Source: Candidatus Binatia bacterium (GTDB lineage: Bacteria; Desulfobacterota; Binatia; UBA12015). From it: a stretch of 64,000 nucleotides of DNA. The DNA is taken from contig DATCMB010000023.1 in the NCBI GenBank assembly GCA_036563615.1, forward strand, positions 310,001 through 374,000. Direction: 5' to 3'. Position 1 is the first letter of the stretch. The number at the start of each line of letters is the position of its first letter. The position numbers and the translations under genes were made by a program. Below the pieces are notes generated by a model. The model was not told the DNA's origin. It saw nothing but the letters and a program-made list of their open reading frames with translations, and did no database searches. Positions 1-7,454 of this stretch are shown piece by piece.

Positions 1-1
1 C

Positions 2-229
2 ACCGCGGTCGCGGTGGTCGAGAAGCCGATCCCGGGGCTGCACCTCGAGCAGCAGCGCTTCGCCTTCGTGCTCGTCAAGCTCGACGGCGCCGACACGGCG
101 ATGGCGCACGTCGTGCGCGATCGCGTCGACGAGGTGCGCGTCGGCTCGCGCGTCAAGGCGGTCTGGGCGCCCGACGATCAGCGCAAGGGCACGATCCGCG
201 ACATCGCCTGCTTCGAGCTGGTCGGCTGA
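2..229 (+). CDS. DUF35 OB-fold protein, 3' part (cut by left window edge)
   Basis: Only the C-terminal OB-fold half is present; the reading frame is open to the window edge and ends in TGA at 227-229. The visible sequence (LVKLDGADTAMAHVV ... GSRVKAVWAPDDQRKGTIRDIACFELV) matches the neighbouring complete DUF35 protein segment by segment (ALDGADVSIYGLI ... GTRVEAVWKPDGERQGDHTDIKYFRP). Proteins of this family pair with thiolase-fold enzymes and help bind acyl-CoA; ChsH2 and the Ltp2 partner in steroid side-chain degradation are the known cases. The zinc-ribbon half would lie left of the window. The next gene follows after 15 nt, so they form one operon. Two DUF35 genes followed by two thiolase-fold genes suggest two partner pairs, which is inference. 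Confidence 0.8.
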   Translation, partial: TAVAVVEKPIPGLHLEQQRFAFVLVKLDGADTAMAHVVRDRVDEVRVGSRVKAVWAPDDQRKGTIRDIACFELVG

Positions 230-244
230 AGAAAGGTTGGAGCG

Positions 245-745
245 ATGAACGAACCACCGAAGGAACGCGTCAAGTACATCGCCGCGGACTTGAACCTGCC
301 GTACCACTACTACGCGGGCGACTACAAAGCGCTCTACCTGCGCGCGTTGAAGGACAAGCGCATCCTCGGCTCGAAGTGCAGCGCGACCGGCAAGGTCTTC
401 GTGCCGCCGGTGATGAGCTCGCCGCACGCGCACGCGCCGTGCGACGAGATCGTCGAGGTCGCCGACCGCGGCATCGTGACGACCTTCTGCATCGTCAACG
501 TGCCGGTCTACGGGCGCGACCTCGAGCTGCCGTACGTCGTCGCGTCGGTCGCGCTCGATGGCGCGGACGTCTCGATCTACGGCCTGATCCAGGAGTGCAA
601 GGCCGAGGACGTGCAGATGGGCACGCGTGTCGAGGCCGTGTGGAAGCCCGACGGCGAGCGTCAGGGCGACCACACCGACATCAAGTACTTCCGGCCGACG
701 GGCGAGCCGCCGGCTCCGCTCGAGAGCTTCATCCACCGTTTGTGA
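245..745 (+). CDS. DUF35 (zinc-ribbon/OB-fold) acyl-CoA-associated protein
   Basis: A complete 166-residue DUF35 protein. Residues about 1-70 form the rubredoxin-like zinc-ribbon region and 75-150 the OB fold, with the typical GTRVEAVWKPDGERQGDHTDIKYF ending. The usual ribbon has two Cys-x2-Cys pairs; here each pair is reduced to one cysteine (Cys45 and Cys66), with His61 and His63 just before the second, so zinc binding may be altered or lost. ATG 245 follows AAAGGTTGGAGC, an acceptable ribosome site. The gene ends 7 nt before the first thiolase-fold gene. The probable role is a non-catalytic subunit of a thiolase-fold lyase or thiolase acting on CoA esters in the cytoplasm. The family call is confident; the substrate is unknown. 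Confidence 0.85.
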   Translation: MNEPPKERVKYIAADLNLPYHYYAGDYKALYLRALKDKRILGSKCSATGKVFVPPVMSSPHAHAPCDEIVEVADRGIVTTFCIVNVPVYGRDLELPYVVASVALDGADVSIYGLIQECKAEDVQMGTRVEAVWKPDGERQGDHTDIKYFRPTGEPPAPLESFIHRL

Positions 746-752
746 GGTGAAC

Positions 753-1889
753 GTGAGCAAGCTCAGGAACGTCGCCGTCGTCGGCTTCGCGCAGGCGCCG
801 ATCGTCGCCGAGGAGCCGCACCGCACGGCGCCGGAGATGCTGTATCCGGTGATCAAGCAGGCGCTCGCGAGCTGCGGCGTCGAGCGCAAGGACATCGACT
901 ACCAGTGCGCCGGCTCGTCGGACTACATCGACGGCCGCGCCTTCAGCTTCAGCCAGGCGCTCGAGGTGATGGGCGCGTGGCCGCCCGTGCAGGACTCGCA
1001 CGTCGAGATGGACGCCGTGTGGGCGGCGCACCTCGTGTGGGTCAAGATGCAGGCCGAGGAGTGCGACACGGCGATCGTGTGCGGCTTCGGCAAGGTGTCG
1101 GAGGGCAGCCCGCCGCACGTGCTCAATTTGCAGCTCGACCCCTTCTACCACGCGTCGCTCGGCCTCGATCACCTCTCGACGTCGGCGCTGCAGGCGAGCG
1201 CCTACATGGCGGCGAAGGGCGTCGACGACGCGGGGCTCGCCGAGGTCGCGGCGCGCAACCGCGCAGCGGCCGCGAAGAATCCCGACACCCAGGTCCGCAC
1301 GCCGGCGACCGCGAAGGAGCTGCAGGCGACGCCGTGGGTCGTGCGGCCGCTGCGCGAGGGCTACGTGCCGCCGATCGGCGAGACCGCGACCTGCATGGTG
1401 CTCGCCGTCGAGGGCAAGGCCGAGAAGATGTGCGACCGCCCGGTGTGGATCCAGGGCGTCGACCACCGCATCGAGCTGCAGACGCTCGGCGCGCGCGACT
1501 TGACGCGCAGCGCGAGCACCGAGCTCGCGGCGCGCAACGCGCTCGAGATGGCCGGATTGAAGAGCGCGCGCGAGGCGGACGTCGTCGAGCTCGGCTCGAC
1601 GACGCCGGCCGAGGAGCTGATCCTGCGCGACGCGCTGGGGCTACCCTCGGGGCTCGACGGCAAGGAAGGCGAGGGGCCGGTGGTCAATCCGTCCGGCAGC
1701 CCGTTGTGCGGCAACCCGCTGATGAGCACGGGCCTGCTGCGCCTCGCGGAAGGATTCCGTCAGCTCTCCGGACGCGCCGGCGAGCGCGCGGTGTCCGGCG
1801 CGAAGCGCGCGATCGTGCACGCGTCGGCGGGGCACTGCCTGCAGCAGAACATCGTCTGGGTGCTCGGGACCGAGCGGAGGTGGACATGA
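753..1889 (+). CDS. Thiolase-fold protein without thiolase catalytic residues
   Basis: 378 residues starting at GTG 753, chosen because it follows GAGGTGA and starts the conserved SKLRNVAVVGFAQAP strand; the frame is open further upstream but runs through the DUF35 gene. The SCP2/thiolase fold is visible along its whole length. The region that normally holds the nucleophilic cysteine reads HVEMDAVWAAH (about residues 83-93) with no Cys. The GHP motif is GNP (Asn321), and the C-terminal Cys-x-Gly region reads ASAGHCLQQN. It is therefore unlikely to be an ordinary thiolase. It may be a retro-aldolase-type enzyme like Ltp2 or a non-catalytic partner of the downstream paralogue. It overlaps the next gene by 4 nt, which suggests coupled translation. 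Confidence 0.8.
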   Translation: MSKLRNVAVVGFAQAPIVAEEPHRTAPEMLYPVIKQALASCGVERKDIDYQCAGSSDYIDGRAFSFSQALEVMGAWPPVQDSHVEMDAVWAAHLVWVKMQAEECDTAIVCGFGKVSEGSPPHVLNLQLDPFYHASLGLDHLSTSALQASAYMAAKGVDDAGLAEVAARNRAAAAKNPDTQVRTPATAKELQATPWVVRPLREGYVPPIGETATCMVLAVEGKAEKMCDRPVWIQGVDHRIELQTLGARDLTRSASTELAARNALEMAGLKSAREADVVELGSTTPAEELILRDALGLPSGLDGKEGEGPVVNPSGSPLCGNPLMSTGLLRLAEGFRQLSGRAGERAVSGAKRAIVHASAGHCLQQNIVWVLGTERRWT

Positions 1890-3037
1890 GCCGCGCAGTG
1901 GCCGTGGTCGGGGTCGGGCAGACGCACCACGCGTCCAAGCTGCCCGACGTCAACGTCGCCGAGATGGTGCGCGTCGCGGTCGACCGCGCGCTTCTCGACG
2001 CTGGCCTCGAGCATCGCGACATCGACGCGATCGTGCTCGGCAAGGCGCCGGATCCGCTCGAAGGCATCATGCAGCCCGAGCAGTACCTCGCCGGCGCGCT
2101 CGGCGCGCACATGAAGCCGATCATCCGCGTGCACACCGCGGGCTCGGTCGGCTGCACGACGGCGCTGATCGCTGCTTCGCACGTCGCGTCGGGGCTCTAC
2201 GGTCGTGTCTTGACGGTCGCCTTCGAGAAGCAGAGCGAGGGCAACGCGATGTGGGCGCTGTCGCCGAATTACGCGTTCACCGCGCCGATGGTCGCGGGCG
2301 CGGGCGGCTTCTTCGCGCCGTACTGCCGCGCGTACATCGCGCGCTCGGGCGCGCCGCCGCACATCGGTGCGCTGGTGGCGGTGAACGCGCGCGAGAACGC
2401 CGGACGCAACGAGTACGCGCACCTGCGCGACCCGATCACGCTCGACGACGTGCTGAACTCGCCGATGCTGTGGGATCCGATCCGCTTCCTCGAGACCTGT
2501 CCGTCGTCGGACGGCGCGATTGCGATCGTGATGGCGAACGAGGAGTTCGCGAAGAAGGGGCCGCGCAAGCCCGCGTGGATCAAGGCCGGCGCGACCTTCA
2601 CCGAGCCGATGTACGTCCCCGGCCGCGACCAGGTGAGCCCGCTCGCCGGTCGCACGTGCGCCAAGTACGTCTACGACAAGGCCGGCATCAAGGATCCCTG
2701 GAACGAGATCCAGGTCGCCGAGTTCTACGTTCCGTTCTCGTGGTACGAGCCCATGTGGCTCGAGAATCTCGGCTTCTGCGAGATCAACGAGGGCTGGAAG
2801 ATCGTCGATCGCGGCGACCAGAAGATGGGCCGTCACCTGCCGGTCAATCCGTCGGGCGGCGTGCTGAACACCAACCCGATCGGAGCGTCGGGCATGCTGC
2901 GCTTCGGTGAGGCCGCGCTGCAAGTGATGGGTCGCGCCGGCGAGCACCAGGTGCCCAACGTCAAGAACGCGCTCGGCCACGCCTACGGCGGCGGCGCGCA
3001 GTACTTCTCGATCGCCATCCTGAGCAGCGAGCTCTGA
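1886..3037 (+). CDS. Thiolase-fold acyl-CoA lyase (Ltp2-like retro-aldolase candidate)
   Basis: 383 residues; ATG 1886 overlaps the upstream stop (ATGA) and has GAGCGGAGG before it. The fold is that of SCP2-thiolases, starting MSRAVAVVGVGQTHH. The nucleophile loop reads HTAGSVGCTTAL (His83-Leu94) instead of the usual Cys-x-Ser-Gly. The GHP motif is replaced by TNP (Asn330). The position of the second catalytic cysteine region reads HAYGGGAQ with Tyr367. The Ltp2 steroid side-chain aldolase, which works with a DUF35 subunit, is known to have lost thiolase cysteines and to rely on tyrosines, so the same chemistry is likely here. NCBI-style names would be thiolase family protein or acetyl-CoA acetyltransferase; true thiolase activity looks doubtful. 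Confidence 0.82.
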   Translation: MSRAVAVVGVGQTHHASKLPDVNVAEMVRVAVDRALLDAGLEHRDIDAIVLGKAPDPLEGIMQPEQYLAGALGAHMKPIIRVHTAGSVGCTTALIAASHVASGLYGRVLTVAFEKQSEGNAMWALSPNYAFTAPMVAGAGGFFAPYCRAYIARSGAPPHIGALVAVNARENAGRNEYAHLRDPITLDDVLNSPMLWDPIRFLETCPSSDGAIAIVMANEEFAKKGPRKPAWIKAGATFTEPMYVPGRDQVSPLAGRTCAKYVYDKAGIKDPWNEIQVAEFYVPFSWYEPMWLENLGFCEINEGWKIVDRGDQKMGRHLPVNPSGGVLNTNPIGASGMLRFGEAALQVMGRAGEHQVPNVKNALGHAYGGGAQYFSIAILSSEL

Positions 3038-3047
3038 GGTCGAAGCC

Positions 3048-3860
3048 ATGTCGGAACCCGCAGTCGTCTACGAGAAGAAGGACGGCGTCGCCGTCGTCCG
3101 CATGAACCGTCCCGAGGTGCGCAACGCGATGAACGCGGAGATGCTCTGCCGCCTCGCCGACGCCTGGCAGGACATCAACGAGGACAAGAGCGTGCGCTGC
3201 GCGATCTTGACGGGGACCGGCGACGAGGCATTCTGCGCCGGCGCCGACCTCGGCGACTTCATCCCCATGATGCAGGGCCTGAAGCCGCCGAAGAACGAGT
3301 TCGACGAGCGCGCGAAGAACGACCCCAGCATCATCTTCCGCGGGCTCCTGCGCGGCTACGACGTCTTCAAGCCGATCATCGCCGCGGTGAACGGCCACAG
3401 CTACGCCGGCGGCACCGAGATCCTGCAGGCAACCGACATCCGCGTCGTCGCCGAGGACGCGCGCCTCGCGATCTCCGAGGTCAAGCGCAGCTTGTTCCCG
3501 ATGGGCGGCTCGACCGTGCGCCTCGTGCGCCAGATCCCGTGGGCGATGGCGATGGAGATCCTGCTCACGGGCGAGCCGATCAGCGCCCAGGAGGCGCACC
3601 GCATCGGGCTCGTCAACAAGGTCGTGCCGCGCGCGAAGGTGATGGAGGAGGCGCTGCGCTACGCGCAGATCCTCGCCGAGAACGGGCCGCTCGCGGTGCA
3701 GGCGGTGAAGAAGTCTGTGCTTGCGGGCAGCGGGCTGTCGATCGAGGAGGCGCTCGCGAAGGAGATGGAGATCGGGATCCCGGTCTCGGCGTCGCGGGAT
3801 GCGCAGGAGGGGCCGCGGGCGTTCAAGGAGAAGAGGAAGCCGGTGTACGAGGGGCGGTGA
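3048..3860 (+). CDS. Enoyl-CoA hydratase/isomerase (crotonase family)
   Basis: 270 residues, the usual length for a crotonase. Visible family marks are the N-terminal VAVVRMNRPEVRNAMN strand-turn, the oxyanion-hole segment AFCAGADLGDF (about 63-73), and the second hole segment GHSYAGGTEILQATDIRVVAEDARLAISEVKRSLFPMGGS (about 109-150), where the first hydratase glutamate is conserved (TEI) and the second region is ISEVKR. The protein hydrates 2-enoyl-CoA in the cytoplasm. It starts 10 nt after the second thiolase-fold gene with GAGGTCGAAGCC upstream, so it is the last gene of the DUF35/thiolase-fold operon. A hydratase would supply the beta-hydroxyacyl-CoA needed by a retro-aldolase. Part of its 3' end is duplicated about 0.6 kb downstream. 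Confidence 0.9.
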   Translation: MSEPAVVYEKKDGVAVVRMNRPEVRNAMNAEMLCRLADAWQDINEDKSVRCAILTGTGDEAFCAGADLGDFIPMMQGLKPPKNEFDERAKNDPSIIFRGLLRGYDVFKPIIAAVNGHSYAGGTEILQATDIRVVAEDARLAISEVKRSLFPMGGSTVRLVRQIPWAMAMEILLTGEPISAQEAHRIGLVNKVVPRAKVMEEALRYAQILAENGPLAVQAVKKSVLAGSGLSIEEALAKEMEIGIPVSASRDAQEGPRAFKEKRKPVYEGR

Positions 3861-4332
3861 GGGGCGTCACCAGATCTGCTTCTCGTCGCGATGGAGAGCT
3901 GGTTCGGCGATCTTCATCGCACAGTGGCCGCTGCCCGACGCGCCCCGGTTCGTGACACGCCGATCCTGCGCGGTCACGTAGCGCTGGCGCGCGGTCGACT
4001 GCTTCGGATCTCCGCGGTCGCGTTGTTCACGTGCGCCGCGTGCCTGAGCTTCGTGGCGTGGATTCTCTACGCGCGGTTCTCGGGCGCGATCTGACGCATC
4101 GGCATTCGATCTCGTTCTTCGCGAATCCGTCGCCGTTCGACACGTAGTGCGTCGTCGCCGGCGAGCGCGAACCTTGCCGGCGTCGGTCCGCCTCGCCGCT
4201 CACGGCCGCGTTGCCCTCGATGCACAGGATCTGCGCGGCGTCCGCCGAGCGGGTCGTTGGTGAGGGCCAGGTGATGCTCCGTGCGATCTCGGCGACGTTA
4301 TCGACCCGGCGCACGCACCGCGCCGGCATTGT

Positions 4333-4385
4333 GGGGAGCGGGCAGTCGATCGAGGAGGCGCTCGCGAAAGGGACGGAGAGCGGGA
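4333..4385 (+). pseudogene. Remnant of enoyl-CoA hydratase 3' end
   Basis: The 53 nt at 4333-4385 align without gaps to 3725-3777 inside the crotonase gene, with 47 identical positions counted by eye. Both encode a GSG-x-SIEEALAK peptide. The similarity stops abruptly on the upstream side. This is best explained as a leftover of a partial duplication of the crotonase gene or of an ancestral second copy that decayed. Confidence 0.7.
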
Positions 4386-4567
4386 ATTCGCCGATGCCGT
4401 CGACAGCGTGACCGGCGTGCGACGGCACGACGTCGTCGCCGACGATCACCTCGGTGGTCGTCATGCACGGCGCGACCGCGGTAGTGGCCTGGAAACGTGC
4501 CCAGTCGTCGTGGCGGATGCGGGCGACGAAGAAGCCCCAGTCGAGCCAACGCGTCACCTGTCGTTTC

Positions 4568-4599
4568 AAATCAATTTTTTGTCAGAAGAGATCATCGCG
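4568..4599 (+). promoter_or_regulatory. Dispersed AT-rich motif, copy 1
   Basis: The segment contains ATCAATTTTTTGTCAGAA followed by GATCATCG. Nearly the same string occurs at 23397-23427 (+) and 37143-37111 (-). Here it lies about 80 nt upstream of the glycine-rich protein start, in the same orientation. A CTTTGTGGC follows at 4602-4610; a similar CTTTGCGGC follows the copy at 23397. In a 70 % GC region such conservation suggests a promoter or operator rather than chance. The factor is unknown. Confidence 0.5.
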
Positions 4600-4676
4600 A
4601 CCTTTGTGGCGGTCGTGCTAGCTGAGCAGCCGCGAACGTGCCCAGACCTGGAGATCGCGTTGACCGGAGGACAGGG

Positions 4677-6068
4677 ATGCATCGGTTGCTGAGCTCGGCA
4701 GGTCGCACACTTGCGACCATCTTGGCGTGCGCGGGTCTGACCGCCGCCAGTGCCGCGGTGGGTTCGTCGGCTGCTGCGGCGGCGTTACCGCCCAACTGCA
4801 CCGGCAAGAAGACCGTCACGTGCACGTTCGAGTACAACGGCACCGACGGCACTGACGGCGACGTGCAGACGTTCACGGTGCCCGAGAAGGTCGACGTGTT
4901 GACGATCGACGCCTGGGGTGCGCAGGGCGGCGGAGGTCTCGGGGGGCTAGGAGGCCACAACGCATCGACGATCAAGGTCAGCCCGGGCGACGTGCTCGAG
5001 ATCAGGGTCGGCGGGCGGCCGTCTGAACTCAACGGCCGCGGCTTCAACGGCGGCGGCCGCGGGGGCGGCGGCGCGTCCGACGTGCGGCCTGCGGGCGGGG
5101 ACCTGTCGGCGCGGATCGTGACTGCCGGCGGCGGTGGCGGATCGGGGGGAGTCCAGGGGCCCGACACTCCCATGACTTGGCGGGAGGGCGGCGCCGGCGG
5201 TGGTGGCGACGGCTCCGACGCGTGCTCCGCCAATACTTGCGGCCGGGGCGGGACTCAGGCGGCAGGGGGCGCGGCGGGTAGCGGCGGAAATCTCGCTTGT
5301 GGTCAAGCCGGCAGTTTTGGGAACGGCGGCTCAGGCGATTGCTGGAGCGGTGGAGGTGGCGGTTGGTACGGAGGGGGATCTGGCGATGGGTTCCTGGTCA
5401 CGAGCAACGGTTTCCCCATCGGGGCCATCCTCGATGGAGGTGGTGGCGGCTCGGGCCACGTCGCGTACGGCGTGAAGCAGGTCCACGAGTCCGGCGTGCG
5501 TGAGGGCCACGGCTTGGTGACGATCACCTACTCGAAGTCGCCCGTTCCGCCGATGGGCGCGATCTCCTGTCCGTTGACGGGCGGGACGATCACCTTCTCG
5601 AAGCCGCTGACGCTATCGCCGAACTCGAAGCTGGTGAGGATGAAAATCAAGGCGACCGGCACGGGCTGCGACAGCTCCGGCGTCGTCGGCGGGAAGGCGC
5701 CCATCACCGATGTCGAGATCACTGGAACGGTGCCGCTGGGCCCGGGGGCGGCGTGTATCGACCGCGAGCTCGCGCAGGGCAAGCCGGCGAAGTTCCAGGT
5801 GAAGTGGCGGGGCCGGAACGCGAAGAACAAGCCGATCACGGTCGGGACGTCGAGCACGTCGGTGTCGGCCATGGACTTTTCGCTGATCACCCAGCTCGGA
5901 CTGGGTCTGAACGCGGTCACGAACGAGAAGAAGCCGTTCGCGAATCAGCCGCTGTACCTGTGGATCGAGGTTGCGGAGGACCTCGTGACGCAGGGGATCG
6001 CGTGCGCGTTCGACAAGGGTTTGAAGACCTTGCACATCGTGGGAGGGACGGCGACGGCCCTGCAGTGA
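4677..6068 (+). CDS. Secreted glycine-rich protein (ALK/LTK-type Gly-rich domain)
   Basis: 463 residues from ATG 4677, preceded by CGGAGG with 6-nt spacing; an in-frame start at 4638 lacks a ribosome site. The N-terminus MHRLLSSAGRTLATILACAGL...AAAA is a Sec signal peptide. After a short Cys-containing strand (CTGKKTVTCTFEYNG) comes TFTVPEKVDVLTIDAWGAQGG, the start typical of the glycine-rich domain found in ALK/LTK receptors and many bacterial surface proteins. About 200 residues rich in GGGG and GGGGSGH follow. Residues about 290-460 form a beta-rich domain with paired cysteines (ISCPLTGG, GTGCDSSG, AACIDRELAQG, IACAFDKG). The function is unknown; it is probably surface-exposed or secreted. 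The upstream motif at 4568 may drive it. Confidence 0.8.
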   Translation: MHRLLSSAGRTLATILACAGLTAASAAVGSSAAAAALPPNCTGKKTVTCTFEYNGTDGTDGDVQTFTVPEKVDVLTIDAWGAQGGGGLGGLGGHNASTIKVSPGDVLEIRVGGRPSELNGRGFNGGGRGGGGASDVRPAGGDLSARIVTAGGGGGSGGVQGPDTPMTWREGGAGGGGDGSDACSANTCGRGGTQAAGGAAGSGGNLACGQAGSFGNGGSGDCWSGGGGGWYGGGSGDGFLVTSNGFPIGAILDGGGGGSGHVAYGVKQVHESGVREGHGLVTITYSKSPVPPMGAISCPLTGGTITFSKPLTLSPNSKLVRMKIKATGTGCDSSGVVGGKAPITDVEITGTVPLGPGAACIDRELAQGKPAKFQVKWRGRNAKNKPITVGTSSTSVSAMDFSLITQLGLGLNAVTNEKKPFANQPLYLWIEVAEDLVTQGIACAFDKGLKTLHIVGGTATALQ

Positions 6069-6189
6069 GTCCACGGGCGTCCGTGAAGGCGCAGGGCTCG
6101 CTCGGCTGCGCGCGAGGCAGACGTCGAGCCGTCCTGCCACGGTGCCTGGCCGCTGGTCGGGAGGTCGCCGGTCAGCCGCCCGTGCTGCG

Positions 6190-7300
6190 TCAGTTCTTCA
6201 GGATCGTCGGATAGAGATCCGCCCACGAGCCGCAGTTGTGCGCGTCCCAGGCATCGAATCCCGCGATCTTGCCGGGCTCGAAGCGCAGCGTCGACTTGGT
6301 GATGTTGAACGTGTCCCACGCCGGGGAGTGTGGGGCAGTTGGCTTGCCGGTCCGGGCGAAACTGGTCCCGTACGAAGTAGTTCAGATCCGACGAATGCAC
6401 CGCGCCGAGTTCGAAGCCGGCATCGGGCGTGGCCGGAATGCCGACCGCGAGCAGGGGCGCCGACCTGTCGGCGAACTCGAACTCGCAGACGTCGACGTAG
6501 CGTGACGCGAGCTGCGCGGTCCTCAGATACATGCAGTTGTTGATGCCGATGTCGGGCCGGAAGTCCGACATGACCGTGCCGAGCGCCGCGGGCGCCGACG
6601 AGGAATCGGATAGCGGATGCCTAGCTGCGATGGCCTTGGCGTTGTCGCCATGAATGGCCGCGAGCAACGTCCCGTAGTTCTCCCTCGTGATCTTCTTTCC
6701 GGCCTGAACGTCGTACGCGACGTACAGCCGAAGCTCGTCGCGCGTGCCGCCATTGATCAGCGGAACCTTCACGAAGCTGCCCTCGCGAAGGGCATCTCTG
6801 GGTTGGCGCCGCACCGTCGTGTTTCCATCGGCAGGCGCGAAGGTCATGAGATCTTCGGCGCTGACGGCAGTGCCGGCTGCGAGCAGGCGCTCGACGGGTT
6901 GCCGACGCAGGCACGAGAGCGCCGTCGCGGGATCGCTGCAGCCGACCATCTCGCTCGGCCGTGGATCCAGACGATGACCGGCCGCTTTGCATCTGACTCG
7001 TTCGAAGTTGCGCCGGTCACGTCGAGGTAGAGACAGTCCTAGTCGGAGCTCGCTTCCGTCAGCCCGTAGCGCGCTTCTTGCGGACAAGCGCTGCGGAACC
7101 GCGTCGCGTCCAAGACCTCGGTCCAGTCCGCCGGCTCCTGCGGCGGCTCCCAGCGCAAATCGCCCACGGGCGGAGCGGCGTAAGAAATGCCTTTGAACTC
7201 GACGCCCCCGTCGCCGACCGTGCCGCGTACCGCGACGGCGGGGTAGAGCGGCTCGCCGTCGCAGCGCAGGTTCGCTCGTCGGAAGCGGGTCGGAGATCGC
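6190..7300 (-). pseudogene. Carboxylesterase type B, broken (stop, internal deletion, frameshift)
   Basis: Read on the minus strand, pieces of one para-nitrobenzyl esterase-type gene appear in order. The N-terminal part is VRGTVGDGGVEFKGISYAAPPVGDLRW. An in-frame TAG at about 7038-7040 interrupts the usual SEDCLYL block (ASSD-stop-DCLYLDV). After RPVIVWIHG near 6962 the sequence jumps directly to the part starting SEMVGCSDPATALSCLRR, so the segment with the oxyanion hole and nucleophile serine is missing. The C-terminal part continues to GAVHSSDLNYF, where a frameshift near 6325 is needed to reach PAWDTFNITKSTLRFEPGK...WADLYPTILKN and the stop at 6190. Three separate lesions and loss of the serine make this a true pseudogene rather than a sequencing artefact. 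Confidence 0.8.
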
Positions 7301-7392
7301 GCCGGATACGTCGCGGCAACGGAGCGGTCTCTATGCGGTCGCGCTAACAGACTCGGCGAGAACGGTATGCGAACGAGCGCGCCGAACGCGCG

Positions 7393-7430
7393 TGCGCCCC
7401 TCGCGGGACCGACGATCCGCGAGGGGCGCA
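7393..7430 (-). terminator. GC hairpin downstream of the beta-helix gene
   Basis: A perfect 14-bp stem (TGCGCCCCTCGCGG at 7393-7406 with its complement at 7417-7430) and a 10-nt loop lie 25 nt past the stop of the minus-strand beta-helix gene. There is no clear U tract, but position and symmetry fit a transcription terminator or 3' stabiliser. Confidence 0.6.
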
Positions 7431-7454
7431 TTCGTCTTGCGGGCGGCCTGACGC

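Larger units (their letters stand above)
3861..4676. other. 816-nt stretch without a convincing gene
   Basis: I see no gene I would defend here. A 67-codon frame at 3891-4094 (+) ends in one hydrophobic segment (ISAVALFTCAACLSFVAWILYARF) and could encode a tiny membrane protein, but it has no clear ribosome site. A 180-codon frame on the minus strand (4027-4569) has unusually ordinary composition for this genome but matches nothing I know. The stretch holds a 53-bp copy of the crotonase 3' end (4333-4385) and, at 4568-4599, a copy of a dispersed AT-rich motif. It looks like a region of decay ahead of the secreted glycine-rich protein gene. Confidence 0.6.

Noticed and set aside
3891..4094. 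Possible 67-residue single-span membrane protein
   Set aside because: One hydrophobic segment only, no ribosome site and no context; kept as a remark in the gene-free stretch.
4027..4569. 180-codon minus-strand frame with ordinary amino acid composition
   Set aside because: No motif, no ribosome site and no known relatives; it runs across the crotonase remnant, so it is probably chance in decayed DNA.
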